Shown here piece by piece: positions 1 through 11,397 of a stretch of 64,000 nucleotides of DNA (positions are counted from its first letter, which is position 1; each line of letters begins with the position of its first letter). Location of the stretch: the NCBI GenBank assembly GCA_005406025.1, contig BGZK01000103.1:620001-684000 (forward strand), in the 5' to 3' direction. This stretch comes from Eumeta japonica (Eukaryota; Arthropoda; Insecta; Lepidoptera; Psychidae). The notes beneath the pieces are model-generated. The model saw nothing but the letters and a program-made list of their open reading frames with translations, was not told where the DNA came from and did no database searches. Position numbers and translations under genes: made by a program.

Positions 1-269
1 TAATATAAAAATTCCCCTTCCGTAAGTTTGTCGCCGCAAAATTCGAAGAATGGTCCTTCTTTTCACTTGAAATTCTGACACAATATTGTATACGAATATG
101 CGCCTTTTTTAATACCTATTTTCATTTATCCCCAACTTAGTATGCGTATTTTTACTGTTGAACCCAACTACAACACGGACTCTAAAAATTCTTTCACTCA
201 CATAAAGCTTCCCATACATGTCTTATTTTGATACTAACATATGCTCCGGATTCATACAATTTGGAACCG

Positions 270-571
270 TGACCGACAACAGTATTGAAATTGGAAGCTA
301 AACGGGGACTAAAATCGAGAGTCGGAACCGGCACTGACATTGACAATGGGACCGAGGTCGAAATTGAATGTGGGACCGCAATCGTCTCCAGTCAATCGTC
401 AAAAGTCAAGACCATGACCGAGATCGAAATCATGAATAGTAAGGGAACCAGAATTAAAAACGGGGAGGAGATTCGATTGACAGAAAAATCGGTAATTAAA
501 AAAGATGAAGGAATATTTACTACATACATTACGTCCACGTCGCCGAAGCAGCGAGCGAAAAGCATATAGTA
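270..571 (-). repeat. Copy 1 of ACTAGC-head / 6-bp-phase repeat
   Basis: The reverse strand starts near 570 with a decayed ACTAT-GCTTTTCGC head and a GTGGACGT motif. It then runs into about 190 bp of drifting 6-bp periodic sequence, seen on the plus strand as GGGACCGAGGTCGAAATTGA-type units. The 94-codon ORF here only reflects this periodicity. Confidence 0.6.
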
Positions 572-896
572 TAAAATGTTTTCGCCTAGTACTACATCAA
601 AAGAAACCTTTTGTCTATTATTTCATAATATTAATTATTAGGTGTATGTAGTTTTAATATAAATGTTAGACTAAGTAGGCAAACAGTCGAGCCAAACAGC
701 AGTGGTAGTCCAAACTGCAAGCGTAGGTAGGCATCACCTAATCCTATTGTGAGCTAAACACGTTAACGACGATGACCTCACAACCTGTCATCTTGGAGAC
801 GACTAACTTCCAAACGTGGTTCGGCACGAAATGTTCCACATGGGGAACAATGATATGAAAATGAAAACAAGCACGAGAATACATTTGCATTCTTAC

Positions 897-979
897 ATGA
901 TTGGTCCGCGCGACTTCGGCTGCCTCTCTGTACTCTTGATCCGAGACGAAACTATTTTCGGTACGTTCATTAGCGCCTC
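897..979 (-). CDS. Internal exon D of a minus-strand membrane/stalk protein gene (83 bp)
   Basis: Seen: a strong acceptor (pyrimidine tract ending TTCTGTTGCAG) precedes position 979, and a good donor (GTAAGA) follows position 897. The frame that skips two bases and then reads through is open to the donor and ends exactly on a codon: GANERTENSFVS followed by DQEYREAAEVARTNH, 27 codons. It is hydrophilic and charged, with codon use unlike the AT-rich flanks. The two leading bases (GA) complete the single base (C) left over by exon C at 45721, giving Arg, so the exons are phase-compatible across a 44.7-kb intron. Known: long introns with tiny exons are common in lepidopteran developmental genes. 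Inferred: it is part of the polar stalk or ectodomain of the same protein. No family recognised. Alternative: it belongs to another minus-strand gene that happens to share phase. Confidence 0.65.
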
Positions 980-1599
980 CTGCAACAGAAAATAGATGAA
1001 TTTATTAAAGACTCTGTGAAGTGATACAATAGACAAAAATAAAAACCAAAACGGACGTTTCTTCTGTAGGCCCAAACCGAATGTTTCAATATCGATGTAC
1101 GTACTTGAGTTGTCAATGATAAAGTTCAATATCCGAAGATTATTGGAAGTATCGAAAATTATTGTATTACAAGATTTATTTTATTGTAGCAATTATAAAT
1201 AATACTTCGAAATTGTAGTCAATGTATTTTAGTTGACGTTAACCGGTTATTGTTCATCATTATCATTATTAAAAATAAAATCATGCCATTGAAATGATGA
1301 GAGAAATAACTCACGAAATTTTTCAAGAACATTATAATTAATTAAAAGAAAGAGTGGCATTTTTTGTACATACAGATACGCTTTCATTATACATTGAATA
1401 TTTTTGATAATCTGAAGCCGGATTTCAAAGGATTAATTTCAAACTATACTTTGAAGCTACTCGCATATTCTGTATAATCAATGATATAGTCTAAAAACGC
1501 GTGCAGTCACTTTTTGCTAACAAAATAATAGAGTATGTTACCGTCAGGATTTAGAACCTGGATCCTATTGCGTCGCGGTCTAAATGTAGTCTTGGTATT

Positions 1600-1700
1600 T
1601 CGCTTGAGTTACGTAAAATCATCGCGTCCGCCGCCGTAACGAATCGGCCAGCTCTGTCGCCGCGTCGTCGACGCAGCGACAAATACGGGAGTGTATGCGA
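1600..1700. other. GC-rich island with a 25-bp near-palindrome
   Basis: GTCGCCGCGTCGTCGACGCA followed by GCGAC (1656-1680) is a near-perfect inverted repeat in a CpG-rich patch surrounded by AT-rich intron. Candidate protein-binding or regulatory site. The rest of 980-2038 shows no recognisable feature. Confidence 0.35.
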
Positions 1701-2038
1701 AAAAAAGTTTGCAGAAGTTGAACGTACTCGGATGATTTAATTTTTTTTTATCATCGGACACCTTCCGTTTAATCAACTTAACGATGAGGCCGGCCGATGA
1801 TGAAAATTATGGGATCTATCACTTAATAAGCACTTTGGTCAACTTTAATGCGAGTAATGCTATGAAGTTTAAAGCGTTCGTCGTGCGAAAATTGTTAAGA
1901 ATAATGACTATCGAATTTACGTTGTCCGACACGCCGGGCGTCGGGGTCTGATGCCAATCTTAGCGTGATGTTTGTTTGAGTATTTGAAACCTTTCAGTAA
2001 TGGAATATCAACTTTCTCACATTTTTTTGCCTTCCAGC

Positions 2039-2318
2039 ATTAAAATCGAAAAGTAGTTGCATCTTATAGTATTCTTATGCTTTATTTCACATCAAAATAC
2101 TCGGCGAGTATCCTATTCTGTCTGTTTTATAAATATTTCTTATCAAGATCGGCGGTGCCGCGTGTTCGCTTCGAACTTGGCCGGTTTTCCATCTGCTCAC
2201 GGAAGCTTTCCTAGAGACACACAATACGGCCGTTTGAGCCGCGGCGACGCGGGACGCTATTGAGAGCGGATTAACCGTTCGGTCACGGCGCGAGCGCCGT
2301 CAATGGCACCGGGGCGGG
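2039..2318 (+). other. Candidate untranslated/start-codon exon between strong splice sites
   Basis: Seen: a very long pyrimidine tract ending CTTCCAG at 2038 and a consensus donor GTAAGT at 2319. The 3' half is a GC-rich island. All frames carry stops, so it is not an internal coding exon. An ATG at 2303-2305 (context GTCAATGGC) opens MAPGR up to the donor. Inferred: a 5' untranslated exon carrying a start codon, or a non-coding RNA exon, on the plus strand. It may equally be a conserved non-coding element. Confidence 0.22.
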
Positions 2319-3980
2319 GTAAGTCGAATCGATAATGCGCATTGTTTACTCTAGCGGGACACCGCCGCAGGTTCTTGATCTCTGGGGAACGGGTCAAGCG
2401 CGATCGTGTTTGGGCTACAGAACCGAATGATCCAATTACTGCAAGTGAGCAATTTTTGTGTATACATTGATATCTCTATAACGATTTTTAACGGTTTCCG
2501 TGAAATTTGTATTTTGATAATGTTTCGCTCTTCAAGTTTATCTACATTATCTTCCCAGAAAAGATGGTATTAAAGTTATATTTTTCTAAGCATTGATTTA
2601 TAGCGCCATAAATTAGATAAATTGTACTACGTGACACTATTATTACAGTTAAAACCAGGTAGCAGGTGAAGTTTTCAGATTGTGTGGTGTACGTATATTT
2701 AAATGTATATTATTCGAAAGGAACATAAAAAGCATTTCCCACGCAAAATTATCATATTCCCACGGCGATTTCGAAAAACGCCGAGAAAAGATTTGTTGCT
2801 CAGATGCTGATATTTTATTTAAGTATTTTTTTAGGTTGAATAAAATGATTTTCTTTGACATTCTCAGTTACATTATTTCACATTTTACTTTCGTTATTTG
2901 TTTAAATATTTGAAGAATAAATATCATATCCATATCAAATAGAAATCATAGACAATAGCTAAGTGCGTTTGCGATTGCCGCATGCAGATTGACGACTGAT
3001 ACATCGGTTTCTGTGTTACAATATTCAATAACAGATTATAACTATTTTGTCAAAAATAAATTTACATAATTAAAAAGATTAAAACACTAAGTATGAAAGT
3101 GATCTTAAAGCGTATAATTATAAATATAATGATGTGAATACTGACGATAACTCTATCCCATCAAAAATCATGAAAGAAGCAGAAAAAAGCAAATAACATA
3201 AAATCCTTTTTTTATATAAAAATAATGTAAATCCAGTTTTATTTAATTTTGTATTTTTTTTTCAAATTCTCGAGGGTTCCTCCCTCAATTTCACATAGTG
3301 ATTTTTGTCCTGGACCCCACCTTTTTACCATCCTACCTTCGCATTGTTTATAAAAGCACTAAGTACGTTTCGCATAGAACTTGTCGACTGCCCACTCGCA
3401 TCGATGGACGTAGCCACTTCGTTGCGAGGATTCAACTATGTTTATTTAGTTATTAGCTGAAAAATAGTTATATACGTAGTAGGTATAAAAACAGGTACAC
3501 TAAAATAATATCCATCCAACACATGAAGGTGATTACAGGTTACAGGTTACGTTATACTATAGTACTGTAGGTTACAGTATATTACGTAGTAAATACTCCA
3601 AGTTACGTTATAAGCTATTCTATTACAGTACGGCGTTCACACTTCGCTTTAAATCGTAGTCGAGGTCCTATGGATTTGGAAACAATGGAATGGAATGGAT
3701 ATCGAAATAGCGCTGGACGATTGATGGTACGTAATGCGATACAAACGTAATGTATACCATAAATAACACAACAATAATATATTGTATAGTCATGTATAGT
3801 ATAGAAATGATATGCCGTATTATATTTCGAATAACAACTACCATAGTATAACGTAGTCGGAAATGATCATGAAATTAATTAGAAACTAACTTGGGTCTTT
3901 TGAATTTAATGGATTTTCGATCAGAGAATGTTTTACCGGAATATCTACGAGCGGGGCGATACAGTAGTCCCGTGTACATG
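2319..3980. other. AT-rich intronic stretch
   Basis: No gene seen. 2744-2795 carries a motif (ATCATATTCCCACGGCGATT, TCGAAAAACGCC) shared with 45391-45425 and, loosely, 9190-9220. 3520-3640 contains many overlapping GGTTACAG/TTACGT words. Confidence 0.4.
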
Positions 3981-4134
3981 GTCGTTTTAGGCTATGCAGA
4001 GGTCCCTGGGCACTCAAAATAGGGGCCCTTGGGCTCAGAGCCAGGGTCCTTAGGCACACAGACTCGGGACCCTCGGGTATACTTTGGCATTTGAACTCTG
4101 GCATTTGGGTATACAAGAGTTTGGGACCCTTTTA
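3981..4134. repeat. 22-bp minisatellite
   Basis: Successive 22-bp units begin at 4002 (GTCCCTGGGCACTCAAAATAGG read in parts), 4024, 4046 and 4068, with degenerate units before (3981) and after (4090 onward). Related GC-rich sequence recurs at 4201-4253. Overlapping minus-strand ORFs here are repeat artefacts. Confidence 0.7.
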
Positions 4135-4780
4135 AAAAGCCAATTAATACATGAATAAAAATAAAATATAATTTTAAATGGAAGTTAAACGACAATAACG
4201 GCACTCCGGAGCCCTATCGGACCGGGAGCCCCGGGCGTGTGCCCCGAGTGCCTTTATAGAAGAGACGGAACTAATTATGAATAGTGAAAGTGACTGTTTG
4301 CCTTTTAGTTTGTGTTGCTTATATACTTTTACTGATCTTTTCAACTTCAAGTCTAATGGAAAGTGACATTTGACACGGGTATAGTTAAGTCACAGAAAAT
4401 GATATAAGTATTTTCTTTTGTTCGATTTACCTTTTATTCCTGATGCACGTGTATTCAAAATAAATTTCGCCATCTTTTATGCTAATCAGGAACCGCTAAC
4501 AACGACTGGAATTCAACAATAATGTAAGGCGAAACCGAAATTATCATCAGAACGCGCGGAATTAAAGTCAAGATCTAGAGCAGAAACACAAAAAGCCCTA
4601 TCGACCTTAATATATAAACTATGGAGAGAGAAGTTATAAATACAAACATGCAAACTCTTAAACTAAACGTATTTTCCTTCTCGTTCGTGGTCTAAGTTAA
4701 TATAAAAAAAAAACTATTACCTACTTGAAAATGGATCGAATAACTTCAAATGAAAACAATATAAAAAAAATCCAAATACG

Positions 4781-5019
4781 TGTCGGGCCACGCGCATTTT
4801 AGGGTTCCGTAGTTAGACATTACAATAAGCAGACTTAGAAAGGGGCTTTTTGTTGAACTTATGAATTAAGAACCTGTTAATTGAGTTGACGGTTTGGCGA
4901 TTAATACCGAGAGTCTCTGAGTTGAGCCGCGGATAGACACACAGACAGACAAGCAGACGGACAGACGGACGGACATGGCGAAACAGTAAAGGCTCCCTGT
5001 TGACTACGGAACGCTAAAA
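4781..5019. mobile_element. Short MITE-like element with TAGGGTTCCGTAG ends
   Basis: Left end TTTTAGGGTTCCGTAGT at 4797-4813 is inverted relative to the right end GACTACGGAACGCTAAA at 5002-5018. It is preceded by GTCGGGCCACGCGCATTTT and carries an internal GACA-rich stretch at 4934-4975. Sequences of this shape are, from recall, very common in Lepidoptera. No transposase is present, so it is non-autonomous. Confidence 0.65.
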
Positions 5020-5532
5020 GCAGATCTGAAAGCTAAAGAAAAATTTACTCATCACTCCGATATATTTTTCAATCCTAAAACCCATTTGATATTGAAGCTG
5101 GCTTCATGAATTCATGAATTAATCACGCCCAAGTATAAGCTTAACGTTCCGTTAGCCGATCGGGCCTTGTGACGCCAAAGCGTAGCGAAACCAGCTGTTA
5201 CTTATTCGAGATCGCCTTAATTTTGTTGTAAGCCTCGCGTGCCGCGGGAGGTAACGGTGCAATGCAGATCGTAAAACAGTTTTCCACTTTCTCGCAGGAG
5301 TTAGCAACGAAAAGAATCTATTGACAGAGCAATTTATGAATCAAAGTAATACACCAAAGTATAAGAAGCGTCAATAAAGCCTTATAAAAGTATACGAAAT
5401 TCGATGCAGTTCTGTTTCAGTGGAGTGAAGTATCAGAGAGTAATTCGCAGTTTTTTTTCCGATTCGATCACAGTTTCGTCTCGATTCGTTACCGGTCAAT
5501 TTTCAACCATCCAGCGTGCCTGGCATGAAGCT

Positions 5533-5619
5533 CTAGACAAGAGTCTCTCTATAGGGTCGTCCCTTTCGCCTATCGTATTGACGGGACAAGGACATCCCCA
5601 TAGAGACACCCTTGTCTAG
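5533..5619. repeat. Long imperfect hairpin (outer stem to 5516-5636)
   Basis: CTAGACAAGAGTCTCTCTAT at 5533 pairs with ATAGAGACACCCTTGTCTAG ending 5619 with few mismatches, and a looser outer stem (GTGCCTGGCATG against TGACGCTAGGCGC) extends it. The arms enclose a roughly 38-base loop that holds a further GTCCC/GGGAC pairing. Either a small foldback repeat or a pre-miRNA-like hairpin; nothing here decides. Confidence 0.55.
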
Positions 5620-5920
5620 ATCGTGACGCTAGGCGCACAGACGAACGCATCCTTGTACAACGGAAAAACACGTACCGCCTCTAAACTATTTTATTACGAA
5701 AAGATCTGCCTTTTACTGTTGATCTAAATCCAGGCCTACCTGCATATCTCGTCCCGGTGATTGTCTTGATCCTTCTTCGGATATAGCTGTTACCGATAAG
5801 CGATCGGTATAAAAAGTAAAAAGTAAGGATTTTGATGCGAGACAATGATCTAGATGATATAATAAAAAACTACGGTACAATGAAACTTTGCCAGTTCACG
5901 TCTTTCCATACAATAAAAAA

Positions 5921-6910
5921 TCGGCCAAGAGCATGTCGGACCATGTTCATTATAGGGTTCCGTTCTTCCTACAAAGAAATGCACTACAGATGAAACTTTG
6001 AATTAGTTTTGTACAGTGAGATTTTGGATAATTAGATGTATACTAACATTCTTTTTGTATTGTTTAAATTGGTGAACAACAGATTTTGATAAATAATTAT
6101 ATGACAATATTTTATACAAAATTTATGTTAAGTATACTTCATTACAATTAAATGACTTTACTGTAATGCATTACTATTTTTATTTATTTACCTAAATACA
6201 TGATTATGTACTAAATTTTAAGTGTGTCTAAATCAAAGTCTTAAAATGTAAAAATACGATGTGAAAAGAGCGTATCTTCATCATCATCATCATCATCAAG
6301 CGTATCATCAGCAATAAAGCGTATCTTCATAGCGCTTACATATTTTTGTTGAGAATTTCAATTTTTCGGCAATAACTCAAAACAGTATATCCGATCATGT
6401 TGAAAATAATTTTCGTTGAAAGTATTTATCAAGTGTTATCTTTTTATTTTTTTTTAATTTTTGGGCTTATTATTAAATTTTTTGAATTCAAGAAATAAAG
6501 GAGAGGGACACAATTTATGCTACTTTCGGAGTAATTATTTCCAAAAATATTCATATTGATAATCAAAAAATGACTTGGAAACCTTAGTGTTTTACAAAGT
6601 ACTGTTGAAATATGAGCCACACGGTTGATGTTTGCTGAAAGAAATTCTTTTAGCTTGTGTTAGATGTATGGAGTGTCCCCTCTAGAAATATTTGGATGAG
6701 GAGGAGGGGGGCCCTTCAAATATTTATTTTAGTTATTTAATTATCAAACAAAGTAACGGTTTATACAAGACAGCTATACTCCAAATTTCATCAATATACA
6801 TTATATAGTTTTTGAGTAAAATGCCTGTGACATACGGACAGATGGACGAATATGATGACTATATAACTACAAAGGTTCTGTTTTACCATTTTGGCTACGG
6901 AACTTTAAAA
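5921..6910 (+). mobile_element. GGTTCCG-ended non-autonomous element, copy A (about 990 bp)
   Basis: Left end CATGTTCATTATAGGGTTCC. Right end ATGCCTGTGACATACGGACA...CCATTTTGGCTACGGAAC. The same ends and internal blocks occur inverted at 10651 and 23585, for example AAGAAATGCACTACAGATG, GAAGTAATTATTTCC-type and the AATATACATTATATAG...TTTTGAGTAAAATGCC block. It contains a (CAT)n run at 6276-6298. There is no long ORF, so it depends on transposition proteins from elsewhere. Confidence 0.65.
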
Positions 6911-8431
6911 ACCAATGAGGTGAATAGCAGTTGCGAGGTGAGAATTCCGTACAAACAGATATTTTTCAAAAAACTAAAAGAAAAAATTATTTAAATTTTT
7001 TGTTGTAGATGTACAACAAACCATGCAAAGAGAGTGATGACTCTCTTTGCATCGCCGTTGATACTATGGTAGTTTACTGGTATTTAAAAAATATATTTAT
7101 TCATTTATCAATTATCTTAGCTGACTAGACATAATGAATGAAAACTAAATTAAATTTAAAATTGATTGAAAAACAAAAAAACTATAAGCCATATAAAGGT
7201 ATATGCTATCTCTTTATTGCAAAACAGAGTTTAACATCTTTCTACATGGCGCTAGTGAACAATGACGTCATCGGGTATTAGTGCCTACTCTGTCTAATTA
7301 GCAATTTAAAAAAGTCATTATTCAGATATTACATACAAACAAAAAAGCTTTCAATGCAAAAATATTAAAAAAAAATTTGTGTATAATTATTGTTTTGCGT
7401 CAATATGAAATTTCATGTCGGAGAAAGAACACCAGAAATTTAGACACCGTAGGACTTATGACACTCTTTTCTGACCAGATCCGATATCTTGAGATGCCTT
7501 GTTGTGGAGCATGATACCGCTTGTATGAGTAAACCCAAACACAGTACAGAACTTACCAAATAAACAACGCGCAAAAAAAAACGCACCCACAAACCATTGC
7601 AATTAAACAAAAGATGCGTAGTTAAACGCCACACACGTCTGGCTCGACCGTGTATTTTTAACTTCATAACTTCAATTAAACGAAAGCATGCGAGTCGACT
7701 TTCGCCGACAACAAAAGCTCGCCCGATGATCCCCTGAGATACGGCGCTGTCGGGGCGCAGCGCCGGTAACGGCCTTTTGTATAGTACCTCTCGCGCTCCG
7801 ATAAAAATAAGTCGTTAGTGGGCCGGACGCCAGTTAGAAGAAAGTGCTAAAGATAAAAAAAAAAGAAAAAAACGATTACACAAGACTTCTCGGTCTGTTT
7901 GTATGCGAGACGACGCCGGCGTTAGTAAGGATAGAAATATTTTAAGTATAGTACATATCCGCAAATTTTCGCACGACGAAATGACAGATTTTGAAATGAG
8001 GACCGATGATTTTTTTTTAAACAAACAGCGATGAAAATCTTATTGACATAGCTTTTCTATAGATGAAATCCATAATGACAACAATTGAAAAAGAAATTTA
8101 GAATCCTTTTTTTGTTTTATCATTTTTATTGTTAAAAAAATAATATATAAAGATTATGAGTAGTTATGAAAAGCGTAATAATATTAATAGCTTTTGTTTA
8201 TCCAATTTTAAATGTAAATAGAAACTTGTAAAAAAAAATGTTTTATTAACAAGAAAACTTTTTTTTGTCACGGAATGTTTTTTGTTCAAGTATCTAAATA
8301 CTACCATAATTTTATAGATTTTTAAATTAATATTTCATAAAGTTAAACTAAAAGCAAACAATGTTAAATTACCACAGCATTCCACACAATCCCGTGTCAT
8401 TATAAAAAAAATATATTTATACGTAATATAT
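6911..8431. other. Intronic stretch with GC island 7680-7850
   Basis: Apart from the hairpin at 7023, the only distinctive part is the CpG-rich patch around 7690-7810 (GCGCTGTCGGGGCGCAGCGC forms a stem). No coding support on either strand. Confidence 0.35.
7023..7052. repeat. Perfect hairpin, 13-bp arms
   Basis: ATGCAAAGAGAGT, loop GATG, ACTCTCTTTGCAT. It lies just outside element copy A. Confidence 0.9.
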
Positions 8432-9115
8432 GAAATTTTGGTATGAAAGTAAATGCCAACAAGGCTAAGGTTTCACAACTTAGCCTTGCTGGCAGAAGCG
8501 AAAGCATGACTGAATGTGATATATGCATGAATGGTGATAAAGTTGTAGTGAAAGAGGTTGTATATTTGGGTAGTTTGTTTGTTTACGTAAACTTGATACA
8601 GATATGGAGAGGAGGGTAAATGCGAGAAATAAAGCGAATGGGGCCTTGCTTGCTTGAATGGTAAAAGTATCTCACGGTCAACCCGTTTGAATATCCAAAA
8701 TGCAATGCTCTTTTACACGTTGAAAATATAATCAATGTGGTGGAGATGCGATCTCTACGTACTAGGTGTGATGTGTCTTTGAAAAATAGATATGGAGACA
8801 GTGATATCAGAGAGCATTTTGAAAGAAGATGTAGTAACTAGAGTAGAAAAGGTATGTTGCGGTGGTTTGGCCATCTGGAAAGGGTGAATGAAAATAGACT
8901 AACAAAACAAATCTATACAGAGAATATGTATAACGAAAGGGTTGGTAACGATTGCCTTAAAAAATCGTACGCAGACCGAACGGGCGGTATATTAAAGAAA
9001 GAACAAATTTTAAGCATCTGCAACCGACGAGCTCGCACGAAACGATTGATGTCAATGAAGCAACAGAGAGATCCTATCATAGGAAAGTCCGTGGTCTTTG
9101 CCTTCTGTGAGCTTA
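8432..9115 (+). pseudogene. Decayed RTE-type LINE, 3' end of reverse transcriptase ORF
   Basis: In-frame relics include MLRWFGHLERVNENRLTKQI, then YADRTGGILKKEQIL and NRRARTKRLM, and upstream (broken) ERRVNARNKANGALL and a VEMRSLRT-RCDVSLKNRYG stretch. These match the C-terminal region of RTE-clade retrotransposon polymerases such as the Heliconius HmRTE proteins (from recall). Several frameshifts and stops separate the pieces. Truncated at the 5' end, as usual for LINE copies. Confidence 0.7.
8460..8488. repeat. Perfect hairpin, 10-bp arms, in a LINE relic
   Basis: CAAGGCTAAG, nine-base loop, CTTAGCCTTG. Confidence 0.85.
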
Positions 9116-10650
9116 TAAATAAAATGTCTATATAAGTATTTAAATATTCATTAAAGGAAATGAATATTAATAACTTTTCCCATGGGAACTTGTCATATTT
9201 CCGCGGCGAACTCGAAAGTCGTCGAGCGAAGCGCGATCGCTTCGGGTACTGATTTTGATTCCAGAACAGTTAAAAGAAACTACTGCTTTTCGACGAGCAC
9301 GGATGCCGGCGTGCAGTGGACGGAGGTCGGAGCGGCAAGCCGAGCTCGACCCTGGCCGCGGTCAAGGCCACGGCGGACGCAAGAACCGGTCACTGCTACG
9401 ACTCATTGAGATCTCGCCGCTCGGACGTGTCGCGGGTTGTATCGTGACGCTTTGTGTCGATTCATACCCATGACGTGATCGATTTACAAAAAGAAAAGGG
9501 TCTACAATAACTCAAGTGTTCTGACACTTTCACAGTTCACGGGGTCCGCGCGAAGCGAACGAGCTATACACCTGAATGTAATTATGGATCTTACATTGCT
9601 TCTATGACCGTATTTTAGTGCGTAACGTGTGAAAATTAGATTTGCACCGACATTTATTGTTAAATTGTCGGAACAACGCCCAAACGTAGAGAATGAGAAA
9701 TCGCGATATCCATATATTTTAACAGTAAACAGGTAGACGAATAGCAAAAGTAAACAACGAAAAAGGAAAAAAAAAGCAAGTTCGATAACACCAATCGATT
9801 GCAGGAATAACAGAATCGAAAGTCCAAAAGAACAGCTTCGAGATATCCTCGGACCGCAGAGATCACGTCTAAATCTAGACGATGGGCTGACGCCGACCGC
9901 GGCGACCGCGATCTAACGGCACCCGCCGCGAAAAAAGCACGCGCACAAAAAGCGATCGCTCGAACAAACACCTAGTTATCATTACACCATGGGTCTATGG
10001 CTAATGAGGTTATTAAGAAAAAAAACGCGCCTTCATGTCGGATAATGGCGGACGGAACGGGCCGAGTTTAAATGTAATAACGATATCGACGCGCGGTGGA
10101 TTGTTAGGGACGAGGTGCGTGACACAAGGAGTACGGAGAGCTGCGCGCGATTCGTGAGGCTGGATCATTGTCGTTAGAAGTTGTCCAAGAATCGAAACGC
10201 ATGTATTTGTCTGTCCGTTATTTTCTTTTTTTTTTTTTGGACTTTAGTTTTTATTGTCTTTTACTGTATCTGAAATAGAACGTTGGTGGGGTAAACACTA
10301 TGCAATGCTATAAGATGATTATGTAAGATTTGAAGGGTAGGCAAGAATTCAGGCATATTTTTTTTGTGGTGAACCTTAGAATAATTAACAACGTTTTGAA
10401 ATATTGGCCCATTAATTTTAATAACTAATATGAGAATAGATGAAAAATTAAGAAATTCAAATTTTCCCAATCTTTGATTTTATTAAATACCTTTGTACGC
10501 ATAATTATTCTACGATACATAAAAATGGTAATTTGATCTTTGAATAGTACAGCGTTTCATTTTTGGATTCCGAAAATTTTTGAATTCGCAAAAAATTATG
10601 ACGTATTTCAAGTGTTTTTTTGTAACCTATGAAATAAATATATTTTTAAT
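9116..10650. other. Two GC-rich islands, no coding support
   Basis: 9182-9475 and 9830-10190 are GC-rich. Overlapping short ORFs in several frames (up to 103 codons) have no splice sites at their edges and simply follow base composition. Candidate regulatory DNA. Confidence 0.35.
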
Positions 10651-11397
10651 TTGAACCAAAATGATAAAACGGAACCCATATAGTTTCATCATGTCCATCC
10701 GTCCGTCCGTACGTCACAGGCATTTTATTCAAAAACTATAAAACGTATATTGATGGAATTTATAGTGTAGGTGTCTTGTACGAGCCGCTACTTAGTTTGG
10801 TGGTTAAAAAACAAAAATAAGTGTTTCTAAGAGAGGAATTCCATACTAGTAACACAAGCTGGAAAAAATTTTTTTCAGCACACATCAACGTGTGGTACAT
10901 ATTCCGATAGTTCGTCTAAAAATATTTTAAGATTTCTAAGCAATTTTTCTGATTACGTGAACAATTTTGGAAATAATCGCTCCGAAAGTAGCAGAAATTG
11001 TGTCACCCCTTTATTTTCTAAGCCGTATGTCAAAAAAATATGAAAAAAATAACGAAGGTGACGCTTAATAAATACTTTCAATAAAAAGTATTTTGAACTT
11101 ACTCAAATATACCGTTTTTCAGTTATTTCCGAAAAACTGTGCTTCTCAACAAATGGTCGTAAGTGCCACGAAGTCACGCTCTTTTGCTGATGCACTTTAG
11201 TTTACTCTAGTTTAATAATAATAGTCGAGATATACACTTATTTTTCTAGTTATAGGCGACTAAAGTGCTTATAACTATTCTGCGCGGGAAACATGGAAAA
11301 AGTGTAACGACGTACTTTTTTCATCTGTAGTGCATTTCTTTGTAATAATAGCTTCGTAACCCTATAAAGAACATGATTGGACATGCTCTTGTTCAGT
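10651..11397 (-). mobile_element. GGTTCCG-ended element, copy B (inverted)
   Basis: Begins CCAAAATGATAAAACGGAAC and ends GAACATGATTGGACATGCTC. Near-identical over long blocks to copy C (for example AGTTTGGTGGTTAAA, GAAATAATCGC, GATGCACTTTAGTT and AGTGCATTTCTTTGTAATAA). It keeps the uninterrupted CGCTTAATAAATAC site at about 11062 where copy C carries an insertion. Confidence 0.7.
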
